A program made the position numbers and the translations under genes. The notes beneath the pieces were generated by a model that made no database searches, was not told where the DNA came from, and saw only the letters and a program-made list of their open reading frames with translations. This document shows, piece after piece, positions 20,912-31,600 of a stretch of 64,000 nucleotides of DNA (position 1 is the stretch's first letter; each line of letters begins with the position of its first letter). The stretch comes from Favolaschia claudopus (Eukaryota > Basidiomycota > Agaricomycetes > Agaricales > Mycenaceae): assembly GCA_037176885.1 (NCBI GenBank), contig JAWWNJ010000121.1, positions 496,001 to 560,000 on the forward strand. Direction: 5' to 3'.

Positions 20912-23497
20912 TCATCGCCTGCTCGGTGTGACACGCCCGCTGCTCATCGTCTTTCATTGACAAAGGTCTGTTTCTGCTCGATCATTGACAGTAGCTATCC
21001 GAGCTGAAGATTTTCCCCCATTAGCACGGTCTTCTTCTCAATTTTATAACGTGCATCATCTCGCGGCACCAAGATAGAGAGGACCGTCGTGTTGCCGTCG
21101 TCGGACAAAAAATAACTCAGAGTCTCAATGCGCTCATTCGTCCTTATTGTGTCGTCTCAACCCATCTCTAGCTTGTTTTGAGTCCACGGCGTCTGCTTAC
21201 CCGACGATGCTCGGTTTAGGATGGTCAACGGACCGATCATCGTCTGGGAGTGTGGTCGCGTTGTCGGATTCAGCAGACTTAAATCATCGTCCCTGTGATT
21301 TTTTTCGCCTGCTCTTTACCTTACTCTCTACACCTGTCTCTGTTTGATCCAACCGAGCACAGACACAGGAAGATAATGATCATCTGGTCGCTGAACCTTT
21401 TTGCTGGTCTTTGTTGGGGTTCAAGTTGAACCCTCGCATCGCATAATCCTCAGTGCTGGAGCTCTGGAGAGCTATCCAGACAAATTTTCTTGCCCTAAAC
21501 CTGTCGTCCTTCAGATCTGCCGATTAATCTGGAGAACATTCCTAGTCTCAGAGTTCTTGAGGTTGATACTAAATTCTGGCTTGCCGTAGGCATTCACACA
21601 CAATTCATTGAACATTCCTCCTTTGACTTGATCTGAGTTTATATTGTCTCCCTGTCATCTGTCTCTGCTTGACAGAACATCCGAACTACGCAAGTATGCC
21701 ACGAAGTACTTTGTTATTCTGTGCTCACAATCAGCTCAATGCAAGACTGAGTTCGATTTTGTACACCACAGAGGGTGAAACTATCTCGTATCCAACTTGT
21801 CATGTACAGTATTTCAAGTCCAATTCCGAAACTATGTCAGTTTACTTCCAGGTGCGTTCGATTTAAATTATGTACTTACTCTGAAGGATCTACCTATGTC
21901 ATCTTGAATCACGCGCGCTCACAGTCGTGGGTATGGATATGCATATATCTTCTTTCAGTTCAGCTGTTGAGTTAATTCGATTCATTTTAGATTGAAATTG
22001 AAGTGAGGTGCGAGGATGGATGCATCGGCGAGGTAAGCAGCGTTTTATATCCATCCACTATCCATCCTTTTCATTTCTCTGTTCTGCGCCGACAACGCGA
22101 CTCAGCGCACACTCTATCGCTCATCTCCTCAATATTCAGTCTGCGACTCCACAATCCCGCGATCTTCGACCTCCAAGAAAACTTGGCTATTCACGAAATT
22201 CAAATGAGTTTCTCTATTCTTTCGATTCCTCTCATTTGCTTGACTTCAAATAGGCTCTGACGCCGCCCTTCATCATTCAAGCTGCTGATATCAAAGACAA
22301 TATTCAGTGCATTCAGATTGACTAGCTACGTACAACATAGCTATTCGCTCATTTCGGCCCGCCTCCCATGCCCACCTCCGTGTCCCCAAATAAACACGAG
22401 AACTTGAAGCGCGCTTCAAATTTACCCCTCCCCGCCCACGCTTCCCGGCACCCGCTCACGCCCCCTGTCCCGCCTACTTCCCATAGCCTCGGCGTTCCAC
22501 CTACTGCTCTCGACCTCAACTCAATTGCTGCACCATGCCGCTGCCAGTCACCACCCAACTTCGTCAAGAGCGTCGGCATCGAGATCGCCATGTCAGCGAT
22601 GAAATCACGACTCGCTCAAAAACGCGCTAGAAATTCAGATTAACATCCATCCTTCGAACGACAGGGAATGGTTAAGCGCCGCTGAAGGGAAGGATGAGAC
22701 GGAGAATGGATGAGACGGGATGACGTCGACGTGGACAGACGGACGTTATGCTACGCGCCGGCTCCGTCTTCTCGTTTCGAGTACTTATAGGTGACTGACG
22801 ACGCGTTGAGCGTGGCAGGACGAAGTTGAGTAGAGGTAGTAGAACGGACCGAAGAAAACCGATCTTGACCTCAGCAGAAGCAACAAAACGGCGCCGGGAA
22901 CGCGGGATGAACTGCAGAAGTAGGGTCGGCGGGTGCAAACGGTGTGGGACCGGGCCCACACGATGGCGTCCGAGACTCTGAGAACACCGGAAGGGTAGGC
23001 GGCTCGTTTTGGATTCTCCCAAACTGTCGATATTGAAGCTGATGCGTCTTGTCTGGTTGCAGCGAGTCGGCGGCGGGGCAGAGCGGGGCAAAGGCAAAGG
23101 CAAGGAACCTTGCAAGGAACTTCAAGTTAGTAGTTTCGATCTGGCGGACGGCGGCGGGTTGCCAGAGAAGAAGAGGACATTCGAAGCCTTGAAACAAGGA
23201 AAGTCAGCGCCCGAGGGTCCCGAGCGTGAGCGTCTTGAACGGCGGACGATGAGTGGACGGGAAGAGCGGCCTAGAGCGGCGTGCGGGGAATGGATAAGCA
23301 TCTGGCTTGTGACATCACACCGGCTATTCTCTTCCCGACGATCCGGCACAGCGATCTACTATTTAGGATCCACTTTATTTTCCACGTTCCACACCACTCC
23401 GGAGTCCGCTTTGCCCACCCCCTTCCCAGCGTCATACGTCCTTGCCGTTGTTGGACTCGAACGGCCTCGACAGGTCAACGACCTCGGACGTCGACGC
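20912..23497. other. Intergenic DNA between the two retrotransposons
   Basis: No gene is supported. The left end continues the CTCATCGTC-type phrases interrupted by element 1 (to about 20960). The rest has only short overlapping frames without domain features. The segment at 22.7-23.3 kb is purine-rich on the plus strand and gives long but compositionally biased frames on both strands. Confidence 0.5.
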
Positions 23498-23501
23498 CCG
23501 T
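23498..23501. repeat. 5' target-site duplication of element 2 (CCGT)
   Basis: CCGT precedes the 5' LTR and is repeated at 41385-41388. The LTR ends form a 7-bp inverted repeat (TGTAACG/CGTTACA), which fixes the boundary and implies a 4-bp duplication. Confidence 0.85.
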
Positions 23502-25299
23502 TGTAACGACTGGCCATTTTTGCGCGTTATATCTGGCTATTTTAAGTCAAGTGCGGCCCTAAACAACCCAACTACCCGCCACGACTATAGTCTTACTCGA
23601 CTATCAATAGGAAGTCAGTACCTCTGTTGGTGACACTAAGGAGGGTCAAAGTGAGCTCCGAGCTGTTGACCGTAAAACCCATCACAGGAGAAAGGCATTA
23701 TATTAATAGCCTACTGCAGTACTATGGATCTGTTCCATAACAGAACCCTCAGAAGAGTGACGAAGAGTCAAGTACTTGTGTACTACGGACTTAGACGAAG
23801 GTCTACAAGGATGTAGGAGGCGCCGCGGGGCCTATCAGAGTCAACATCAGTCAAAGGACAGATGCCGCGGGCTGCCGACTATAAATAGACAGCTGGAACA
23901 GCGGAAAGGGATCTCATACAGGAGATGCCGGTGCTAGGATCAGAAGGCAGAGTTATGGCAGGACATGAGGTCTTTGACAGGAGAGTTTGATGATGTGATG
24001 CTGAAGCCGAACAAGTGCGGCAACTTCATTAGAAATCTATTTCTATACGGGAGTCAGCGCGGATGACTTGGTGGCTTGATAAATTGGACAACAGACGAGC
24101 CTGTGATATTGCGAGTGAATTGGAATGTCCCAAGAATAGTCTTAGGAGTTATTAGAGGCGTTGATGGCACCACCGGAAGGGTTGCCGCCAGTGACGGATT
24201 GACGGGATCACCAATGATGGCGTTCCGCGGGCTTCCGCAATTCAGTGATTCAACCGTGGGAGTCATAATTGCTGACTTTCTACCGTTGGATCGACAAGCC
24301 AAGAGGCTGCCGAAGGTCCGCCGGGACACCCAATTACCAATATACCATCTCTCTACTCAATTGGATCGACATTGCTTACTCTGAACTATTTATGTGATGT
24401 ATTTCTTGGCATTAGTATAAAAGGACCTGTATTTCTCGTTGAGCTGGAGGACATCGCGCTCAGTCTACTGGACAGCGTTGGTGAACTCAGGCAGCAACGT
24501 AGAGGCATATATAAAGATATTGTCTACTCGTTTGTCTTAATAGAAATTGTGTTGAAGTTCAGTTCAAGTGTGAATCAAAGCATCGTTTCGAGAGTGTTCA
24601 CCCGCGGAGGCTTTGCTTTCGAGTAGCTTTGTCGTGGCCTTAGTGTGCTAGGAACTGCCTGCCTCTACTGCCCGCGGACTGTCTATCTCATTGTAAGGAT
24701 ACGTGTGCTCGAGAGTGAACTAGTATCTCCCTGAGTCTGAGGAAGAGTGGAACTGTCCATCTGCTGAAGCATTGCGTTGGGACTGCTGGCGCATAACCGG
24801 AAGAGATCTGATTAGTCCTCGTCTGAAAGGCTTGTGCTATATAAAGGAGTGTCAAAGGTTCCTGGAATTTGGAGGTTCAGGTCTGTAGCGTAACTGGCGC
24901 TATAAGAATTGTGCATTCTGCCGCGGAAACTGTCTGTGGCCATTGTTTCAATCTCGCCCTGATATTCAACTGCGTTGGGTATCTTGTATCCTACCGTTTA
25001 TAGTTCCTATTTTTAGGAAAGGTCCGCGGACGGAATCACTTCCATCTACGGTGTGTGAGAGCGTGTTTTGTGCAAGGTTCTTACTTGCAAGTCGACTTAT
25101 ATCCTCGTCACTGTGACATCTGGATTTCGGATCGAACCCCACGAACTCTTCGAGAGACATTTGAGTGTATCTTGTGGAGATATTTGTGTTGTAGTGTTGT
25201 GTGTGTTGGTTGATTGTGTTATATATATATTTTGGTGGTAGATTCTCTGCTGCGCTATATTTAGCACTTCAGTTGATATATTCAAGTGTCAGCGTTACA
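23502..25299 (+). repeat. 5' LTR of element 2 (1798 bp)
   Basis: It begins TGTAACGACTGG and ends AGCGTTACA; the terminal seven bases are inverted complements. The same sequence recurs at a fixed offset of 16085 bp. Seven CCGCGG hexamers lie inside (23823, 23865, 24225, 24602, 24672, 24921, 25024). Short frames within it are not supported as genes. Confidence 0.96.
23880..24846 (+). promoter_or_regulatory. Candidate TATA boxes in the element 2 LTR
   Basis: Four TATA-like boxes on the plus strand are promoter candidates: TATAAATA at 23880-23887, TATAAAAGG at 24416-24424, TATATAAAG at 24508-24516, and TATATAAAG at 24838-24846. The first lies 10 bp after a CCGCGG hexamer. Which one drives the genomic RNA, and thus where U3 ends, cannot be told from sequence. 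Confidence 0.4.
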
Positions 25300-25301
25300 T
25301 C

Positions 25302-25317
25302 TGGAGCCCACCGCGAG
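25302..25317 (+). other. Primer binding site of element 2
   Basis: Two bases after the LTR comes TGGAGCCCACCGCGAG. Its complement would be a tRNA 3' end: CCA, discriminator T, a seven-base acceptor strand and five T-stem bases. I could not name the tRNA. The match to tRNA geometry stops at the T loop, which is usual for a 16-18-nt primer site. Confidence 0.65.
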
Positions 25318-25835
25318 GGGTTCGGTGGTAATTTGTTGATAAAACAAAACGCGTTGCTGTAGTTGGGAGAGTCTAGAGAAGGGACTTTCCTGGGTTGTCG
25401 AGAATTTCAGCCCAAACAAATCCTCGTACTAGAAAGACGTCGAGGAGAGGCAGACACCAGCGTAGCCCGTCTCCATTAAATACAGGAGCAGGTTCCAGGA
25501 GTTTGCTAGAGCAAGCCAGGGTTGCACTACAAGAACCCGCTCAAACGTCGACTTCAAGGAACAGTCTTATACCCGAGTCTGTAAATTGGGGACCCTCGAC
25601 GTCTGGCAGAAAACCGCGTACGACCAAAAATTCCAGTACAGGACGGTCGTCTAGTTCGTCACCAGTTAAGAAGAGAAGGAGAGCGCGTTCCGCGGAAGTT
25701 ATAAATACTTCTGCAGCATTACCCTTTGAGGGACACGCAACCCACTCGGACGGCGAGCTATCTGATCATTTGAATCAGACCATCGAGGCTATTTCGAACT
25801 CCGTAGCCAAGATAAACCCCCCACAAACAAACACT

Positions 25836-27263
25836 ATGGCTACCTACGACGAGATTGATAAGAGCAAGATCCCGGATATTTTTGGGAGACATAACCTGAA
25901 ATTCGATGACGAGACAGGGGATTTGCCCAAGTATTTGGAAGGGATTGAGGATATCATCGCGAAGCAAGGAAAGCTTAGTGAGCAGAGCAAAAAGTGGATA
26001 GCACACCACTATGCGAACAGTAAGGTGCAGAAAGAATGGCAAGCTTTGCCCACCTATACGAATGGAACGTATGAGGAATGGAAGGCGGAATTGATGGATG
26101 CTTATCCTGAAGTTCGTGCAGTAGAGAAAGGTTCCCGCGCGGGCTGGGCGTCTTTCTTGAAACAGTATACAGACCGTCCGGTGAGAATAGATGAGGAAGT
26201 TGAATTTGCCAACTATTGTCGAAAGTTCCGCGGACGAGTTGCAGTGATGAACAAGGACCGAGAGATGCTCTCAAGGCGCGAGTTGGCGCAAGACTTTTTG
26301 AAAGGTATTCACCCTACCTTCAGGGAGACTCTTCGCAATATTGTGCTGGCCAGAAGTCCGACGGAACTTACTTCGTATCAGCGAGCAAAATCTGAATATG
26401 AAGCGCTGCCTGCGAACAAAGGAAAGGCCTATAAACCGGCCTACACTCATCCTGATGACCTGTACGAATGGGCAGACTTTGAGGAAATACTGAAGTCGTT
26501 GATCAAAAGTAATGACTCTATTTTCTTCACAACTCCCTCGGATACAAAGAGGAAGGCTGTTCTATTTTCGGGTAGTTCAGAGGGTGGAGATGAAGCTGCC
26601 AAGTTGAAGGCTAGATTGGAGAAGCTTGAGGCTGATTCCAAAGCCAGAGAGGAGAAAATTCTCCAGTCGAATAAGGAGATTGAGGACAAAATGGAAAAGA
26701 CCCTTGCTAATCATCTGGACAAGTTTACGACCGACCAAAAACAGGTCATGTCTAAGATGCATGAAGCCTTGACAAAGGGGACCTCCAATTATCCTAGTCG
26801 TCCTGTGGAAAGAAGAGAATACGGGCCAGACAGGCCATCGTATACACCGGATAGGCCGCCTCTTAGAGAAGGCAAGCCTACGGGCTGTTACTATTGTTGG
26901 GATCCTTCGCATTATGTTGCGGACTGCAAGCACAGAAGGGATGATATTACTGGGGGCCTGCTAATCCTGAAAGATGGGCGCATGTTCTTCTATGATGGAA
27001 AGGCTTTGCCGCGGGAACCCAAGAATAAGAGCTACATGACCAAAGTGCGGGATTACTATAACAATCGTACTCAGGTGTATTATAACCAAGAGGCGTTTGA
27101 GTATTATTACGCTAGTGACCCCACTGCACCGGCCGCGGAGTCGTTTGCGAGTGAATCCAGGGAAGAGTCAGACTCTCCTGCCACCGCGGATAGACTGGAC
27201 AGAATCGAGGAGTCTGTTGCAAAGATAGCGCAGTTTATGGCGGCTCAGAAGGATTTTCAGTGA
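25836..27263 (+). CDS. gag: Element 2 Gag
   Basis: Gag forms the particle and packages the RNA. From the first ATG in frame (MATYDEIDKSK) it is 475 residues. A helical capsid-like region (EWKAELMDAYPEV, FANYCRKFRGR, QDFLKGIHPTFRETL) is followed by a charged coiled-coil stretch and a canonical CX2CX4HX4C zinc knuckle (C351, C354, H359, C364). The frame is also open upstream to 25377 with an Arg/Ser-rich, coding-looking sequence but no ATG, so a spliced leader or a non-AUG start could add about 150 residues; AATTTCAG at 25409-25416 would serve as an acceptor. The stop is followed at once by the linker ORF. Confidence 0.85.
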   Translation: MATYDEIDKSKIPDIFGRHNLKFDDETGDLPKYLEGIEDIIAKQGKLSEQSKKWIAHHYANSKVQKEWQALPTYTNGTYEEWKAELMDAYPEVRAVEKGSRAGWASFLKQYTDRPVRIDEEVEFANYCRKFRGRVAVMNKDREMLSRRELAQDFLKGIHPTFRETLRNIVLARSPTELTSYQRAKSEYEALPANKGKAYKPAYTHPDDLYEWADFEEILKSLIKSNDSIFFTTPSDTKRKAVLFSGSSEGGDEAAKLKARLEKLEADSKAREEKILQSNKEIEDKMEKTLANHLDKFTTDQKQVMSKMHEALTKGTSNYPSRPVERREYGPDRPSYTPDRPPLREGKPTGCYYCWDPSHYVADCKHRRDDITGGLLILKDGRMFFYDGKALPREPKNKSYMTKVRDYYNNRTQVYYNQEAFEYYYASDPTAPAAESFASESREESDSPATADRLDRIEESVAKIAQFMAAQKDFQ

Positions 27264-28210
27264 TTCCGATGAGGGAGACTCGCTCGCGGAAAGCTCCTGA
27301 GGATCCGAAAGCCAAAGACCGCGTTCCAGAAAAACAGAAAAACCAACAAAAAGAAACAGTAGCCGAGAGAGATAATGGGAAAGCACCCATTAAGCCAGCC
27401 AGAGAGAATAGAGTTGAAGTGTTGCTACCGAAGCGTTCTACTCAACCTACGAGGAAAGTCACCGTTGAAGAAGTCAGTGATTCTGAGGACGAGTCGGTTA
27501 GTGTCAGAAATAAAAATCAGAAGGAAGAACTTCCGTTCAAGGATGTGAAACCTCTGTCTGACCCTCCCGTACGACCCGCGTTCCCGCGAAAACCAGCAGA
27601 GGAGCAACATGGCCAAGGGTCATCAGGTTCACGAAGAACAAGAGTGCCTAAAGATACTCAGCGGCGAGACAAAGCTACCGCGGAGATTGCAGACGCTATT
27701 CGGGAAACTGTGATACCAGTCAAAATAGGCACATTGCTGGATAGTAACGAGATGCTCCGGAAAACTCTTGAGATTGGGGGTCCGCGGAAGAACAAAGCTA
27801 AATTTATGAAGACTACTTCTGGTGATATTGTCCCTACCAAGGTGCACAACTTTGTCGTCCAAAGGGTGCTTGAGGATGAAGACTCAGACTCTGAGAGCCC
27901 CGCGGATGATGAAAGTGAAGCAGAGGATAACGTTCGAGTTGAGACAACGACTTGTGAAGTTGTAGATGAGGATGGAAAGACTGTGTCGGTGTTGATGTTT
28001 GACACGTTCCCTGAATTGGTTACCTCCAATGATCATGATTTACCGGAGGGAAGCGTTATTTGTGGGGACCCTGTCCTTCAATACTATGAGTCTCTACCAG
28101 AGGGAGAAAAAGCGAAAGCTGTTAAAGTCCCGGCCGCGGGCTCCTCTGCAAAAGCTCAGATGCATTCATCCGTCAGTGAATGGCAAGTATGTGGAAGCCA
28201 TTACGGATAG
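27260..28210 (+). CDS. Element 2 linker ORF between gag and protease
   Basis: This frame lies -1 to gag and overlaps its stop by 4 bp (GTGA). An ATG at 27269, five bases past the gag stop, would suit termination-reinitiation. The ~313-residue product is highly charged and rich in Glu, Lys, Ser and Asp (SDSEDESVSVRNKNQ, DSDSESPADDESEAED), and looks disordered, with no domain I recognise. It ends at 28210 inside the protease coding region, in a different frame. A +1 slip near GCA-AAA-G at about 28147-28156 would fuse it to protease. It probably corresponds to the gag-protease spacer of related elements. Confidence 0.65.
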   Translation: MIPMRETRSRKAPEDPKAKDRVPEKQKNQQKETVAERDNGKAPIKPARENRVEVLLPKRSTQPTRKVTVEEVSDSEDESVSVRNKNQKEELPFKDVKPLSDPPVRPAFPRKPAEEQHGQGSSGSRRTRVPKDTQRRDKATAEIADAIRETVIPVKIGTLLDSNEMLRKTLEIGGPRKNKAKFMKTTSGDIVPTKVHNFVVQRVLEDEDSDSESPADDESEAEDNVRVETTTCEVVDEDGKTVSVLMFDTFPELVTSNDHDLPEGSVICGDPVLQYYESLPEGEKAKAVKVPAAGSSAKAQMHSSVSEWQVCGSHYG

Positions 28211-28646
28211 CGGCTCGCAGATTGTATCAATGAATGCTCAGTTGGCCAAGGAAATCGGTTTGACTTGGAATACAAATATAGTCTGTGAGATGGTTGCTGC
28301 GAATAGCCAGATTCAGTCCACTTTGGGCTTGGCTATAAATGTGCCGTTTAATTTTGAAGGGATAGTGATGCACCTTCAAGTTCATATTATTGATGAGGTG
28401 CCTTATGAAGTTCTTTTGGGACGCCCCTTCGAAATTTTGTCAGAAGCTGTGTTTGCGAGCAAGAGAACCGGCGAAGTCGAGATCACAATTACGGATCCGC
28501 GCACAGGGAACAAAAATACCTTTGCAACCTCTCAGAGGGGGGTCAAGATAGATCGAGACACAGGAAAGCCAGTCCAGACAGCTCCCGCGGAGACCAAACC
28601 GGATTTTTGCAAGTCTTCGAGGAACTCAAAGATGGGGGAGAAGTAA
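28148..28646 (+). CDS. pro: Element 2 aspartic protease
   Basis: The protease matures the polyproteins. It lies +1 to the linker ORF and -1 to pol. The recognisable part starts near CIHPSVNGKYVEAI, with the active site ITDSGSQ (Asp codon at 28206). The second conserved segment, YEVLLGRPFEIL, matches the hydrophobic-Gly flap/C-terminal motif of retropepsins. The frame is open from 27999, but the first ~150 nt overlap the better-looking linker frame. No own ATG is convincing, so expression most likely depends on frameshifting from upstream. It ends at 28646, 40 bp into the pol frame. Confidence 0.75.
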
Positions 28647-31600
28647 TGGCCGCGTTTGAGTACAACGACCATGGAGAGTTGGTGTGCACAGGATATGGTT
28701 TACCGAAAGACGGGGATGTTGTTACGCAGGATGACAGGACGATGGCATATTTATTGGCGTCTAGGGACGCATTTGCAGGAGATAAGAATGCTAGCGTATT
28801 GTTGAATCAATACGCGGGGCAGGTAGAGAAAGATAAAGGCACAGATGTCTTCTTGTTCACGGAATCTGGAAGCCCGGGAAGCCCGAGAAAATCGAACCGT
28901 GGAAAGCATGCACCTAATCCGGGTGATAGCTCGGCTAAGTCTGCGTTTGCCTACATGGAGCGAGATTCCCGCGTGAATGATGATAAAGATAGTTCCGCGG
29001 AGGCGGCGGACCGTGCGCCGAAAGTGAACCGTAGAAAGCGAAAATACAAGAAGAAGAAGAAGAAGAAGAAGTCTAAGAAGACTTCGAAGGCAGAGGGAGC
29101 TAAGACAGTCCCTGCTGCGAAGGGGAAGCTGAATTTTGAAGTACCGGTGCCGGAAGTACCAAGAGAGCAATTTATTTTTGGAAATTTGGGCATCTCTATG
29201 GGAAAACAGCGAGTATTTGCTACTAAGAAGTACAAACCGGTCGCGGAAAAGATTAAGCCTATCCTTGGAAAAGTGGATGAGAAGTTCAGGATTGTACGGA
29301 ATATCACGGGGGATCCTTTGAAGGATATGCCAAAAATAGAAACGGATATTCCTGAGATTCACCCGGTAGGAAGATATACCGCGGAGCGAATGGAGGCATT
29401 TGAAAAGACTCATAACACTGGGTTCTTATTGCCTGAAGAGATGAAGTTGCTTCATCATTTTATGATGTTGCATAACGAGCATTTCGCCTGGGAAGAGGAT
29501 GAGCGAGGGCAATTCAAACATGAATATTTCCCGCCCGTTGATATGCCTGTGGTACCACATACACCATGGGTATGCTCGCAAATTCCAATTCCACCTGGAC
29601 ATTTTGAAGAGTTCTGCCGCATCATCAAGTCTAAATTAGATGCTGGGGTGTATGAACCATCCAACTCGTCCTACAGGTCACCTATTTTTGCGGTGATAAA
29701 GAAAGATGGAAAGTCATTGAGAATTGTACACGCGTTAGAGAGGTTGAATGAGGTTACAATTCAACACTCTGGGGTACCTCCAGCCACGGAGAAGCTAGCA
29801 GAACATTTTGCTGGTCGAGCGTGCGGAGCTTCGTTGGATATGTTTGTCGGGTATGATAATAGGGACTTAGCGGAATCTTCAAGGGATTATACAACCTTCC
29901 AGACGCCGTTTGGGGCACTGAGGTTAGTAAAATTACCGATGGGATGGACCAACTCTGTTCCCGTGTTTCACGAGGACGTTTGTACCATCTTGAGAGATGA
30001 AATGCCGCATGTAACAATCCCTTACATAGACGATGTGCCTGTCCGCGGGGGACCTACGAGGTACGAGACAAAAGATGGCGATTGGGAAAGGATTGCTGCG
30101 AATCCTGGAATTAGAAGATTTATCTGGGAACATCTCGAGAATTTAAATCGAGTGGTTACTAGAATGGCTTATGCAGGAGGAACTTTTTCAGGGAAGAAGT
30201 TGGTCCTCTGTGCGGATGAGTTTGAAGTTGTAGGGCATATTTGCTCTTACCGCGGGAGAATTCCCGATCCTAAGAGGGTGGACGTTATTAATAACTGGGG
30301 TTCCTGTGACTCTTTCACGCAAGTGAAGGCGTACTTGGGCACGGTTGGTGTTCTGAGGAGCTTTATTGAAGGGTACGGCGACATTGTTGCACCTATCAAT
30401 GAGCTGACGAAGAAGGACGTTCCCTTTGTATGGACCGCGGACTGTGATGAGGCACAGGCCAAAATTAGAGAAAGGTTGAGAAACTGCCCAGCTCTAAAAC
30501 CCCTGCGGTACGACTGGGATTCGGACATAGTAATTCAAGTGGATACTTCATGGAGAGCTGTGGGAATTATTATCTACCAGCTAGACCCAGATGATCCTAA
30601 GAAGAAATACTTTGCACGATTTGCGAGTATAACGTTAGGGAAGACCGAGGCGAACTATTCGCAACCTAAACGAGAATTGTACGGGTTGATGAGAGCTCTA
30701 GAGGCCATGTATTATTGGATTTTCGGAGCAAGGAAGCTTGTGGTTGAAACCGACGCGTTATACATCAAGGGCATGTTGAAAAACCCTGGAATGGGCCCCA
30801 ACGCCACGATTAACCGCTGGATTGAAAAGATCTTGATGTTCCATTTTAAGCTGAAGCATGTCCCTGGTGAAAAGTTTGCACCCGACGGGTTATCAAGGAG
30901 AGATCCTTTCCCTGGGGATGAACAATTCAAAAATTCGGAAGAGGGTTATGACCAAAATGAACCTCCCGAGGACCATGAGGACGTTTCCGCGGAAGGCCCA
31001 CAGCCGTTGGACTTCGAGGACTTTAAACACCTTATTGATACCAGAGGTGGATATTTCCAGTCGGAGGAGGAACAGCCGGAGATTGTGGACGTTGATGCAG
31101 TTTGTATGGATGATTTCCAACGTGATTGCGAGAGTGCCAGAATGACTGAAGCTAATCTGGCGAGAGCACGTAGAGAAGCGTACTCAAAAGAGAATAAGCA
31201 GATCCCTGAGTATATTTTAATGACGGAGCCTCTGATTCCAAATTTAGAATTGAAATGGGATGAGTCGAAGCGAGAGCCTTACGATGAAGAGCATCGTTCG
31301 GATTGGATGAAAAAGCGAGATGCTAAATTACCATTGGTAAAGGAATGGCTAGCGGATCCTATGAAAAGGCCCGCGGGAATGAATGATGATGCAGAGTATA
31401 GAAGTTTTATGCGCTTCGCCTCACATTTCTTTTTGAAAGGGGGGAGGATGTATAAGAAATCTTTTGGCACTGCGAATCAATTAGTTGTTGACAAGGAACA
31501 CCGCATGTACATGATGAAGGCTGCTCACGACAGTCTGGGTCACCGCGGAAGTTATGCAACTAGAGAATTGATTACGCTGCGATTCTGGTGGCCAGGAATA

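Noticed and set aside
24054..24626. Small frames within the element 2 LTR as genes
   Set aside because: They overlap on both strands, lie in the LTR, recur in the second LTR and show no features.
29047..29090. AAG microsatellite as an independent repeat locus
   Set aside because: It lies in frame within pol and encodes a Lys-rich basic tract; it is part of the protein.
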